NCBI GenBank assembly: GCA_016703965.1
Contig: JADJBB010000025.1
Location: 868,001 to 932,000, forward strand
Reading direction: 5' to 3'
Source: Acidobacteriota bacterium
Lineage (GTDB): Bacteria > Acidobacteriota > Blastocatellia > Pyrinomonadales > Pyrinomonadaceae
DNA: 64,000 bases
This document shows positions 26,075 through 34,712 of this stretch, piece after piece. Made by a program: the position numbers and the translations under genes. The notes beneath the pieces are model-generated. The model did not search any database. It was not told the DNA's origin and saw only the letters and a program-made list of their open reading frames with translations. Positions within the stretch are counted from its first letter, which is position 1; the number at the start of each line of letters is the position of its first letter.

Positions 26075-27601
26075 TTACGGCTGTTTGACCGGCGGCGTCT
26101 CGACGATCGGGGACTTTGGCTGCACGGGCGTAGTCTTGATAACCGTAGTCAATGCCTTTGGGATCTGGTTGACTAGAATGTCACCCTGATTCTCTATGAT
26201 CTGGTCGATCATCTCGAATTTCTCCTTTTCGAAATTCTTGGTCATCAAAACACCGTCTTTATCGATCGTCATCGGGTAAACGCCAAAGAGCTGATTCTTA
26301 AAGTTCTGGAAGAACGAAACGTCTTCCGGAGGCATAACCTTGGTTCTTTCCGGATGTGCCGCAGGAACCGTAGCACCGATCAACTCAAGCTGTTCTGTTG
26401 CCTTTTTAACGTATTCGCTATTCGGATAGTCGCTAACGATCCTCTGAAAATAACGGGCCGCCTGATCGGTCTCTTCCTCGACAAGGTAGGTTACCGCGAG
26501 TTTGTACAGAACCTCATCCATGAAGTCAAAATCAGGATACTTTTCAATGATCTCACGGAATCTCGACTGTGAGCCCTTAAGCCCACCCTTCTTCTGATCG
26601 ACGGAAAGCGTATAGTAATAATTTGCGATCAAAAGATTGTGCAGCCCGAGGTTGTCCTGAACCTGGCGCAGCCGCGTTCTAGCTTCGGTAAGGATCGCGG
26701 GATCGCTACACTGCTGAAAGATCGCTTTGAGCCGGGTCTCGGCTCGCTTGGCACGGGTTGCATCACGATCAGGAAGCCCGATCTGTCGCATTTCAGCCTC
26801 ACCGATCTTTAAAATGACCCGACACGACAATGGGTGCGTCGGGAAAAACGTCAGCCATTCCTGATATGCTCCGATAGCCTGGATCAGGGCACTTGTGGAC
26901 CCTTCGAGATAGAACGAATCGCCCACCGCGAGCTTGGACATTGGCAGATATGGCGAATCAGGATACGTTGTGATGATGGTTTGGAATAGTAACCGTCCAA
27001 CGTCATAGTTGCGTTTTCGGACCTCGCGGGTGGCAACCACAAATAACTCACGGTCTCGTCCAACCTGAACGCTTCCGAGCAATTCTTCGTATTCGTCGCT
27101 GCCGCCGCCGCCAAATATCCCAAGAAATTTCTTCTTTTTCTTCTTGTCGCGGGCCTGTCCAACCGTTGAGATCGGAGTTGCTCGTCCCGCAGCAACTTCT
27201 AATTGAGCCGTATCCGCGCGAGCCTGATACTCATTGACCGATTGCTCGAGCGTATCAACATCAGACCTTTCATACTTCTCGCCGCGATCAACTTTTCCGC
27301 GAAGGCTGTTTACGTCCGAACTGAGTCGCGAACCGTCCTTTTCTAGAGCAACGAGCCGTCCAAGCGGAGTTTCGAGCTTCTTCTCGTCATCTTTTTTCGC
27401 CTTATCTTCTTTGTTTTCCTCTTTGAGGACAGAAATGACGCTGTTCAGCGACCGGCGCAAACGATCCAGCTTATCTCGCATTACATCGAGTCGCTGCAGG
27501 TCCGTTCCGTCGCCAGGCCGTGCTTGGCCGAAACCAGCCGAAGTAACCGCAAGAATGACAAATAAGCAGAGAAAAGTAGCTCTTTTTAGATCAAAAACCA
27601 T
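26075..27601 (-). CDS. BamD/YbgF-like outer-membrane tetratricopeptide protein
   Basis: 508 aa with a signal peptide (cleavage near AGFGQA). Residues 25-150 include a coiled-coil-like region rich in Lys, Asp and Glu; then several TPR-type pairs, for example FQTIITTYPDSPYLPMSKLAVGDSFYLEG and AARYFQRIVSDYPNSEYVKKA, the pattern of BamD (YfiO) and related periplasmic scaffold proteins that help insert outer-membrane proteins. It is longer than the usual ~250 aa and has no lipobox. Last gene of the run starting at phoA; 24 nt after rpe. Confidence 0.7.
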   Translation of the reverse strand: MVFDLKRATFLCLFVILAVTSAGFGQARPGDGTDLQRLDVMRDKLDRLRRSLNSVISVLKEENKEDKAKKDDEKKLETPLGRLVALEKDGSRLSSDVNSLRGKVDRGEKYERSDVDTLEQSVNEYQARADTAQLEVAAGRATPISTVGQARDKKKKKKFLGIFGGGGSDEYEELLGSVQVGRDRELFVVATREVRKRNYDVGRLLFQTIITTYPDSPYLPMSKLAVGDSFYLEGSTSALIQAIGAYQEWLTFFPTHPLSCRVILKIGEAEMRQIGLPDRDATRAKRAETRLKAIFQQCSDPAILTEARTRLRQVQDNLGLHNLLIANYYYTLSVDQKKGGLKGSQSRFREIIEKYPDFDFMDEVLYKLAVTYLVEEETDQAARYFQRIVSDYPNSEYVKKATEQLELIGATVPAAHPERTKVMPPEDVSFFQNFKNQLFGVYPMTIDKDGVLMTKNFEKEKFEMIDQIIENQGDILVNQIPKALTTVIKTTPVQPKSPIVETPPVKQP

Positions 27602-27625
27602 AGTAAATAAGAAACCTAATATGCA

Positions 27626-28288
27626 TCAGGCCCATTCCGTTCCTTTTTCAATAAGACCCTTCACCGCCGCCGCCGCGTCCCCGCCGCCAAAAACCGCATT
27701 TCCAGCCACGACAAACTGCGCACCAGCTCTTACTATTTCAGCAATATTACCGCCATCGATACCGCCATCGATCTCGATCTGGACCGGAAGGCCGCGATCG
27801 AGGATCATTTGCCTCAGCCGCCTTAGCTTGTCGAGCATGGTCGGAATAAATTTCTGTCCGCCGAACCCCGGATTTACCGACATTAGCAAGACAAAGTCCG
27901 CATAGGGTAACGCCTCTGTGAGGCTCTCGATAGGCGTCGCCGGATTGATCGCGACGCCGGCTTTTGCTCCGGCTTCCTGAATAGCAGTCAAAGTCCGCTG
28001 CAAATGCTGGTCAGCCTCAACATGAACCGAAACCATGTCGGCTCCTGCTTTAACAAACTCAACGGCATATCGTCCGGGTTCCGAGATCATCAGGTGCGTA
28101 TCAATGATCAGATCAGTCGCTTTGCGGATAGATTTGACCACCGGCAGCCCGATCGTGATATTCGGAACAAAATGTCCGTCCATCACGTCGACATGAAGGA
28201 CCTTGGCTCCACCGTTTTTCACGGCCTCAATTGCCTCGGCGAGCCTTGTAAAATCTGCCGATAAGATCGACGGGGCTATTTCAAACAT
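27626..28288 (-). CDS. rpe: Ribulose-phosphate 3-epimerase
   Basis: 220 aa from the ATG at 28288 (MFEIAPSILSADFTRLAEAI); an upstream TTG would add seven residues. Signatures: VDVMDGHFVPNITIG, IDTHLMI, LLMSVNPGFGGQKFIP and IDGGIDGGN, covering the metal-binding His and Asp residues. It interconverts ribulose-5-P and xylulose-5-P in the pentose phosphate pathway; gnd, also in that pathway, is at 55161. It follows the PASTA gene by 44 nt, an order (rsmB, PASTA, rpe) common in many bacteria. Confidence 0.96.
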   Translation of the reverse strand: MFEIAPSILSADFTRLAEAIEAVKNGGAKVLHVDVMDGHFVPNITIGLPVVKSIRKATDLIIDTHLMISEPGRYAVEFVKAGADMVSVHVEADQHLQRTLTAIQEAGAKAGVAINPATPIESLTEALPYADFVLLMSVNPGFGGQKFIPTMLDKLRRLRQMILDRGLPVQIEIDGGIDGGNIAEIVRAGAQFVVAGNAVFGGGDAAAAVKGLIEKGTEWA

Positions 28289-28332
28289 TGGTCTACTATT
28301 TTGTATCAAAAACCTCGTTAACGGTTGCTTCC

Positions 28333-28995
28333 CTAGGGCCGAATCGCTGGTTTAGGCTTTGTATCTACGGCCGCAGGTTTGGTTCCGGGAGCCGAAGGCT
28401 TCGGCGAAGCCGGCGTTTGTGTATTCTTATTCGGTTTATCTGTCGAGTTGTTATTCGAAGCCGGATCCTTCTTGTTTGCGGCAGGCTCGGTCGAGTTTGA
28501 ATTTGTCTCAGAGCTATTCGAACTATCGCTGTTAACGTCTCTCGCCGTATCTACTTTCTTCTTCGCCGTGTTCGAGTTCGCCTTAGGCTTCTTCGGCTTG
28601 TCCGAGATCATTTCCTCGATCTTTTCAGAGTCGTCTTCGTCAGTCGTATTCTTGAGGCTCGCCGGGAGATCGCCTTCACCGCCGCCCTTACTTGTCACAA
28701 CGAGGATCATTTGCCCGCTCTTAACCGTTTCGCCTGCCTTAGGCAATTGTTCAATGACGGTATCAGGCTTCTCAGCACTTACCCGATCCGCGCGTTTTTT
28801 GACCTTAAGGCCTAAAAGGGCAAGTTCCTTCTCGCTATCATGAAGGTCCTTGCCAATGATCTCAGGAACCTTTATCTCACTTCCCTGAAGTGACATGTAG
28901 ACGACCCCAACGAGCCCAAATAGAAATACAACCAGAAGGGCGGCCAAAGCCGCCAGCCGTCCGATCGCCGAGAATCCGGAACTGATAATACTCAC
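28333..28995 (-). CDS. Membrane-anchored PASTA domain protein
   Basis: 220 aa. GTG at 28995 is preferred, with a GGGAG site 8 nt before it; a TTG two codons upstream is closer to the site. One membrane helix (about residues 10-36) is followed by a single PASTA domain (VPEIIGKDLHDSEKELALLG ... GETVKSGQMILVV) and a long low-complexity tail of Ser, Asn, Thr, Lys and Pro. PASTA domains bind peptidoglycan or muropeptides. The kinase domain that often accompanies PASTA repeats is absent. It lies between rsmB and rpe. Confidence 0.85.
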   Translation of the reverse strand: MSIISSGFSAIGRLAALAALLVVFLFGLVGVVYMSLQGSEIKVPEIIGKDLHDSEKELALLGLKVKKRADRVSAEKPDTVIEQLPKAGETVKSGQMILVVTSKGGGEGDLPASLKNTTDEDDSEKIEEMISDKPKKPKANSNTAKKKVDTARDVNSDSSNSSETNSNSTEPAANKKDPASNNNSTDKPNKNTQTPASPKPSAPGTKPAAVDTKPKPAIRP

Positions 28996-29076
28996 AAGCA
29001 AATCTCCCGAAAAACAAAAAGCTAGTCTAACATTTATTATTAGATTTTTGGAACAGAGCCGAGGCCGCCATCGCCA

Positions 29077-30369
29077 CTAAAGCCTACGGAACGCCGCTAT
29101 AAAAAAGCCGTCCATATTATCACGCTGCGGCCATGTGCGGGCGAACCCCTTCTCCGTAATGAACCTGGTGTTCACGTCGGGCTTGATACACTCGAAGCCG
29201 GGAGCTTGGAGACTAAACTCTGCACAAACATTCTCGTCCTCTTCGATCTCGACGGAACATGTCGAATAAATAAGAACTCCGCCAGATCGTACACATTTTG
29301 ATGCATTCTTAAGGATCGAAAGTTGTTTCAAAGGTAATTCGGCGATATCTTTCTCCGTCAGCAGGTATCTTAACTCTGGATTGTGCCGGATCGTACCGGT
29401 TCCCGAACACGGAGCATCGACGAGAACGGCATCAAAGCTCTGCTCCGCAAATGGCAGAGTTTCCTCCGCATTGTATTGGACGACATTGATCACATCGCCC
29501 GCGAGCCGTCGGCAATTATCGCGGAGATACTCAACTCGCGGCCCATGAAGGTCCCCAGCGACGATAAGCCCGGCCTTAGCCCCTGATCTCTTCGCAGCGA
29601 GCGTGGCCTTACCGCCCGGAGCCGCACAAACATCAAGAAATCTTCCGCCCTCCGGAATTTTCTGAGCCTGCGCAGTCATCTGCGAGGCTTCATCCTGGAG
29701 GTAAATATTCTTTTTTTCCGCAAGTTCCAGAAGATCTGGATCGTAGCGGTCAACGAGGTAGCACCCATCAACGAAATCAGAAACTCGGGCACGGGAGACG
29801 AGTTCATTAACATTTTCCGTTGCCTCACCGATAATTCGGAAAGCGACAGCAGGCATCCGATTATTGGAATCCGCAAATTCGCTGGCTTGCTCGATCCCGA
29901 ATTCCTTGATCCATCTCTCGATCAGCCATCGGGGATGCGAGGTTTCAAGCGAAATTTCTTCAATGTGATCTTCGAAGCAAAGCTCGACGGGCTCACGCAA
30001 ATAGCGCCTCAAAACAGCATTTACAAACCCTTTAGCCGATGTTTTTCTTGCCCGTTGAACGAGGTTGACGCTTTCATTTATTGCGGAGTAATCGGGGATC
30101 TTATTAAGGTATTTGAGCTGATAGATTGCGATGCGGAGGGCGATCCGGATTTGAAGATCAAGTTTCTTGCCCAAAGCCAGTTTATCGATCAATTTGTCGA
30201 GGAAAAGTTGATGCCGCAGAGTGCCGAGTGTTATCTCGTGGCACAGGCCTCGGTCCGAGGGTGAGAGTGATTCCTCATAGATGGGCAGCAGTACGGAGGA
30301 ATATGCCCGTTCCGTCTCGATGCGAAAAAGTATGTCAAAAGCTGCTGTACGTGCCGGCGAGATCTTCAT
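29077..30369 (-). CDS. rsmB: 16S rRNA (cytosine-967, C5) methyltransferase
   Basis: 430 aa. The N-terminal NusB-like helical domain (ARTAAFDILFRIETERAYSS) is followed by the methyltransferase domain with motif I DVCAAPGGKA, motif IV DAPCSGTGTIRHNPE and motif VI STCSVEIEEDE, supplying both conserved Cys. It methylates C967 of 16S rRNA. Its ATG overlaps the trhO stop (ATGA, 30366-30369), so they are translationally coupled. Confidence 0.96.
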   Translation of the reverse strand: MKISPARTAAFDILFRIETERAYSSVLLPIYEESLSPSDRGLCHEITLGTLRHQLFLDKLIDKLALGKKLDLQIRIALRIAIYQLKYLNKIPDYSAINESVNLVQRARKTSAKGFVNAVLRRYLREPVELCFEDHIEEISLETSHPRWLIERWIKEFGIEQASEFADSNNRMPAVAFRIIGEATENVNELVSRARVSDFVDGCYLVDRYDPDLLELAEKKNIYLQDEASQMTAQAQKIPEGGRFLDVCAAPGGKATLAAKRSGAKAGLIVAGDLHGPRVEYLRDNCRRLAGDVINVVQYNAEETLPFAEQSFDAVLVDAPCSGTGTIRHNPELRYLLTEKDIAELPLKQLSILKNASKCVRSGGVLIYSTCSVEIEEDENVCAEFSLQAPGFECIKPDVNTRFITEKGFARTWPQRDNMDGFFIAAFRRL

Positions 30370-31160
30370 TCTGAGATCTTATACTCCGGTTTCTTTCGCT
30401 TTTGGATCCGTTGTGAAAAATCTGTTATCACGCCTTTTTCAAGATTCGCATTCACGGTTATCCGCTCATCGAAAACATAGCATTCGCCTTCCCACATCGT
30501 CTCCTCGACCGGCGTATCCTCGAGGTACTTTAAGATACCGCCCTCAAGCTGAAACACTTCTTCAAAGCCAAGCTGCTTCATGTACGGCGCAAATTTTTCA
30601 CATCGAATACCACCGGTACAGAACATCGCAACACGCTTGTGTTTTTGGGGATCGAGGTTTTCCGCGACAAATTTGGGCAGTTCACTAAACTTCTCTGTTT
30701 CGGGATTCAGAGCACCGCGAAACGTGCCCGTCTTGTATTCGTAATCGTTTCGAGTATCAAGGACTATCGTATCTGGATCGGAGATTATCTCGTTCCACCG
30801 TTCGGGTTTTACATGGGTTCCAACGCCAAGCGAGATATCGACCGGCAGTTTAAGGGTAACGATCTCGGGCTTGATCTTGACATCGATCTTGCGAAACGGA
30901 GGCTCGGTGTTATATGACGATTTATAGATCAGTTTGGTATCGAGAATCATCTCTGCCCGGCTAATAAAAGCCGCGATCTGTTCCCGCATGCCGCACACCA
31001 TCCCGTTATACCCTTCGGTCGCGAGGATGATCGTGCCGCGGATACCCAGGTCATGAAAAACGTCCTTCAGACTAACCTTAAGTTCCTCGAGTTCACCCAG
31101 CGCAGGCAGATCCTTGAACTCATAGAACGCAATGATCTGTATATTCTTTTCCTCAGTCAT
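30366..31160 (-). CDS. trhO: tRNA uridine-34 hydroxylase, rhodanese-like (TrhO/YceA)
   Basis: 264 aa. N-terminal domain (IIAFYEFKDLPALGELEELK) then a rhodanese domain with active-site loop FCTGGIRCEKFAPYM, the CxGxxRC-type motif of the TrhO family, and the conserved VLDTRNDYE and LEGGILKYL. TrhO makes 5-hydroxyuridine at the wobble position of tRNA using oxygen. Overlaps fmt by 8 nt at its start and rsmB by 4 nt at its end, placing it in an RNA/translation operon. Confidence 0.92.
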   Translation of the reverse strand: MTEEKNIQIIAFYEFKDLPALGELEELKVSLKDVFHDLGIRGTIILATEGYNGMVCGMREQIAAFISRAEMILDTKLIYKSSYNTEPPFRKIDVKIKPEIVTLKLPVDISLGVGTHVKPERWNEIISDPDTIVLDTRNDYEYKTGTFRGALNPETEKFSELPKFVAENLDPQKHKRVAMFCTGGIRCEKFAPYMKQLGFEEVFQLEGGILKYLEDTPVEETMWEGECYVFDERITVNANLEKGVITDFSQRIQKRKKPEYKISE

Positions 31161-32094
31161 TAGAACCTAAAACCTCACCAACTCTCGGCTGCGAACCGTT
31201 TACAAAATCCCTTATCCACATCCGTCTTTTCCCTTCCGGCTGGACCTCTAATATTTCGAGCATTGAGCCTTTGCCACAAGCAACTATGATGCTATCCGGC
31301 CGGACATGGACTATTTGCCCCGGTAGAAGGTTGTCGGAAGATTCAATAGCGAGCTCTTTGGCTCGCCAAATAGTTAATTTCGCACTACGGAAACGCGTGA
31401 ATGATGTTGGGAAAGGCTGGAAGCCCCTGACGCGATCGACAATATTCGCGGCAGCGAGGTTCCAGTCCATATTTCCGTCTTCCCGCCTCATAATCGGTGC
31501 CAGTGATGCTAGCGAATGATCCTGTCTTAGAGGCTCCAAACTATCAAACCGCGAAAGTGTCGCCGAAAGTAATTCTGCCCCGCTGACCGAAAGCCGGGAC
31601 ATCAGATCGATCGCGTTTTCCTGAGGCCCGATCTCGGTATTCTGCTGGAGCAAGATATCTCCGGTGTCGAGGCCGCTGTCCATTTTTATCGTGGTTACGC
31701 CGGTCTCGCGCTCGCCGTTCACAATCGCCCAATTGACCGGTGCGGCCCCTCGATATTTTGGAAGCAATGAAAAATGTACGTTTATGGCACCCAATGGAAA
31801 CGCTGTCAAATAGGTTTCCGGCAAGATCCGCCCGTAGGCCACGACGACGGCGACATCTGCTTTATGCGAATGAAATGTAGCGATCGTCTCGTCGCTCTTG
31901 ATCTTAACGGGCTGGAAGACTGCAAGGCCGTGCTCCAGTGCAAACTGCTTTACTGGCGAAAATATTATCTTGTTACCACGCCCCGACGGCCTGTCGGGCT
32001 GAGTGTATACCGCAACGACCTCGTGGCCGTCCTCAAGACATCTTGCGAGCGAAGGCACCGCCGCTTGGGGCGTTCCCATAAAAACTATTCTCAT
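31153..32094 (-). CDS. fmt: Methionyl-tRNA formyltransferase
   Basis: 313 aa, usual length. Signatures: FMGTPQAAVPSL, VVVAYGRILPE, NVHFSLLPKYRGAAPVNWAI with the catalytic Asn/His pair, and the later Asp of MDSGLDTGDIL, then the C-terminal OB-like domain. It formylates initiator Met-tRNA. The ATG overlaps the alkaline phosphatase stop (ATGA). Peptide deformylase, its usual partner, is 5 kb away at 37359. Confidence 0.97.
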   Translation of the reverse strand: MRIVFMGTPQAAVPSLARCLEDGHEVVAVYTQPDRPSGRGNKIIFSPVKQFALEHGLAVFQPVKIKSDETIATFHSHKADVAVVVAYGRILPETYLTAFPLGAINVHFSLLPKYRGAAPVNWAIVNGERETGVTTIKMDSGLDTGDILLQQNTEIGPQENAIDLMSRLSVSGAELLSATLSRFDSLEPLRQDHSLASLAPIMRREDGNMDWNLAAANIVDRVRGFQPFPTSFTRFRSAKLTIWRAKELAIESSDNLLPGQIVHVRPDSIIVACGKGSMLEILEVQPEGKRRMWIRDFVNGSQPRVGEVLGSND

Positions 32095-33632
32095 TTGCGT
32101 CCGAGTCTCATCGCATCGGCCATAACGTAGAAGATCCAGTTCTCTTCCATCGAACCGCGTATCAGATGTGCGTTAACGCCGATAGCAAATATTGCGACAT
32201 CCTCTCCCCCGTGAGTTTCAGCGGACATCGGAATGTTCGCTTCCTGTTTGTAGTCCGGCTTCAGCACAGTTTCATTAGTTAATATAGGTCGGTCAGCTCC
32301 TCGGGCCCCAGGGCCATTGGCGTATCCGAGCGTGGTATACGGCTTTTTATCTCGGTCTAGCGAATCTTTGTCCGCGAGTTTGCCGTCGTTATCAACCTCA
32401 CGCACCAGACCAAGAATATTGTTACCTCGGATAGGATAGCCCTGGATGAACATCGTGTGGCTGTGATCGGCGGTGACGATGATCAGCGTTTCATCCAGGT
32501 TTACCTTCCCGGCCGCCATTCGCACCGCGTCAGAAAGAGCTACAGTGTCCCGCAGAGCCCGCCTTGCGTTGCCATCATGATGAGCATGATCGATACGGCC
32601 GCCTTCGACCATCAGAAAGTAACCTTTTTTATTATTCGAAAGCACATCGATCGCTTTGGAGGTCATTTCCGAAAGCGATGGCTCTTCGGAAACATCCTTC
32701 TGACGATCAAGTTCGTACTTCATATGCGAAGGCTCAAAAAGGCCAAGCAAATGTTTCGTCTTCTTTGCATCGATCGAATCGAACTGCTGCTTGTTCCATA
32801 CGAATGCAGAATCCTTGTACTTTGTCGTCCATTCCTTGGTCAGATCGCGTCCGTCGAGACGTTCTCCTTTGCGGTTCGGATATTCTGGATCGACCGTCTC
32901 TTTCGGCAAGTATTTCGAACGCCCGCCGCCGAGAGCCACATCCAGTCCATCGCCAAACTTGAATTCGAGCATCTGCCTCGCTATATCGGGAAATTTAGCG
33001 TCATAGGCGTCCTTTCTTCTTGAAAAAATATCAGCATCGGATTCCCAATCACGGTCAGCAGTATGTGCGTAACAGGCCGCCGGAGTTGCATGGGTGAGCC
33101 TTGCTGTTGACACGACGCCGGTCGACTTTCCCGCCTCCTCGGCGTACTCAAGCATTGTCTTGGTCTCATTTCCGGCAACCGTCGTGTAGTTGCTGTGCTG
33201 AACATTCTGATTGACCGAAATAACGCCTTCATCGGTTTTGACGCCCGAAACTATGGCGCTCATTGTCGGAGCAGAGTCTGAGGTTTGTTGATTCGTACCG
33301 TAGGTTTTGGAAAGAGCTGAAAACGGAAACTCCTCAAAGCTCAGACGGTTCTCTTCACCGCTCTCTCCGCGCATTTGCCCCTCAAATATCCTTGAAGCCG
33401 TGAGCGTGGAGACACCCATGCCATCCCCGATAAAGAGGATGACGTTCTTGGCTTTTCCTTTCCTCAGCTTCTCTTTTTTCGCTTTTTCTAACGCATTCCA
33501 GCCGTCCCGTTTCCATGTCACGGCGGATTCGATCCGCTTGACCGGAAACTGCGTGGGTACCTGAGCAGACACGATAGCTGCAAGAACGATCGCTGTCGTA
33601 ATAGACAAAGCCGTATTCCGGAATTTCTTCAT
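32091..33632 (-). CDS. Alkaline phosphatase, secreted
   Basis: 513 aa from the ATG at 33632, with GAGG upstream and a signal peptide ending near VSAQ. PhoA-type active-site residues: FIGDGMGVS (metal Asp), TSDSAPTMSA (nucleophile Ser), MVEGGRIDHAHHDGNA and VTADHSHT (metal ligands). It releases phosphate from monoesters in the periplasm. It is odd as the first gene of a translation operon: its stop overlaps the fmt start. A phosphate-responsive promoter could not be recognised. Confidence 0.94.
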   Translation of the reverse strand: MKKFRNTALSITTAIVLAAIVSAQVPTQFPVKRIESAVTWKRDGWNALEKAKKEKLRKGKAKNVILFIGDGMGVSTLTASRIFEGQMRGESGEENRLSFEEFPFSALSKTYGTNQQTSDSAPTMSAIVSGVKTDEGVISVNQNVQHSNYTTVAGNETKTMLEYAEEAGKSTGVVSTARLTHATPAACYAHTADRDWESDADIFSRRKDAYDAKFPDIARQMLEFKFGDGLDVALGGGRSKYLPKETVDPEYPNRKGERLDGRDLTKEWTTKYKDSAFVWNKQQFDSIDAKKTKHLLGLFEPSHMKYELDRQKDVSEEPSLSEMTSKAIDVLSNNKKGYFLMVEGGRIDHAHHDGNARRALRDTVALSDAVRMAAGKVNLDETLIIVTADHSHTMFIQGYPIRGNNILGLVREVDNDGKLADKDSLDRDKKPYTTLGYANGPGARGADRPILTNETVLKPDYKQEANIPMSAETHGGEDVAIFAIGVNAHLIRGSMEENWIFYVMADAMRLGRK

Positions 33633-33717
33633 GCACAAACCTCTTAGATCATTGAAAACTGCTTCAATCTGAATTTTAGCTTACTGAGATCGATTTATGT
33701 AGGCTCAGAAATAGAAA

Positions 33718-33742
33718 GAACGGCATATTTAACATGCCGTTC
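33718..33742 (-). terminator. Rho-independent terminator
   Basis: Perfect 9-bp stem GAACGGCAT/ATGCCGTTC with a 7-nt loop; on the minus strand it is followed by TTTCTATTT. It lies 35 nt past the stop of the gene at 33777 and upstream of phoA. Confidence 0.8.
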
Positions 33743-33776
33743 ATAAATAGCTGCGGAGTCATCCACGCCTTAGAAG

Positions 33777-34685
33777 CTAATAGCCACAATGGTAGTTCGA
33801 TCCTTCGAACGCCTTCATCCATTTGCTTCCATTCCGGCGGTAAATATTGAACCCTGCCCCCTCGAACGATTGAACGTACGTAAAAACCTCGCTTGTGCCA
33901 TCGCTATCCGTATCAAATACATCAAGCAGCAACTCGTTGTATATGCCATCGTCAACGGCTTTGATCTCGCCGCTCATAACATTTTCCTGATCGATACTTC
34001 GGTATTCACTGTATCCAATAGAATATTTGCCGTTATTGCCTTTGCCTGCAATAAAAAACAGCAGGCCGCGAGTCAGCTTGTCGATCTCGACCCAATATGA
34101 ACCAACCAACTCGGGCCTTCCGTCATTTTCGAGATCAAGTGCCGTCAGATTCTGAAATCTCAACGCCTTCGGCGAAAGTTTCTGCTTTGCAAACTCAGCG
34201 CGCGCGAGTCCGTCCGCCTCTTCTTTTTCAGCAGAGGTAGGCTTACGACGAAAACTGGTCTTTGATTTTACCGGAGCATTGGTGGCAAGGGCCATTACCA
34301 ATCCTTTGAGCGGAGTTTTCGTCGCCTTAGTGGTTGATGTAGCGAGATTCTTGCCGCATTCAGATTTGCTATCCGCACTCTTGACCGTAGCAGTTCCCGC
34401 GGTTGATCCGCCAAAGATCAGTGTATACACCGTTCCTTTTTTGTAATAGTCCCTGTGGAATGGGGCAAGCAAGTTCTGTGCAGCACCACCGTCGACGGGC
34501 TGTTCAAATTTAGTCTTGTTTATATAAGCGATCGGCTCAAGCGTACTACCGTCGTTCAAGACCGCGAAAACAATAGGCTTTACCGTTTTTTGTGCCGCGG
34601 GCGTTTTTTTTTGAGCCAGGATAGTTGTACCTGACAACGAAAGAACCATCGCAAGAGCGAAGATCTCTGTAAAAGCTTTCTTCAT
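33777..34685 (-). CDS. Secreted protein of unknown function with FG-GAP-like C-terminal part
   Basis: 302 aa. Signal peptide MKKAFTEIFALAMVLSLSG, cleaved near ILAQ. Residues 30-120 carry a GSTLEPIAYINKTKF segment; the C-terminal half has repeated Asp-rich turns (ALDLENDGRPELVGSYW and DVFDTDSDGTSEVFTYVQS) that look like FG-GAP/integrin-type calcium loops often found in secreted acidobacterial proteins. It has its own terminator and probably its own transcript. No specific function can be given. Confidence 0.55.
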   Translation of the reverse strand: MKKAFTEIFALAMVLSLSGTTILAQKKTPAAQKTVKPIVFAVLNDGSTLEPIAYINKTKFEQPVDGGAAQNLLAPFHRDYYKKGTVYTLIFGGSTAGTATVKSADSKSECGKNLATSTTKATKTPLKGLVMALATNAPVKSKTSFRRKPTSAEKEEADGLARAEFAKQKLSPKALRFQNLTALDLENDGRPELVGSYWVEIDKLTRGLLFFIAGKGNNGKYSIGYSEYRSIDQENVMSGEIKAVDDGIYNELLLDVFDTDSDGTSEVFTYVQSFEGAGFNIYRRNGSKWMKAFEGSNYHCGY

Positions 34686-34712
34686 ATGGTTAGGCCAATA
34701 TTCTGCAATGAA

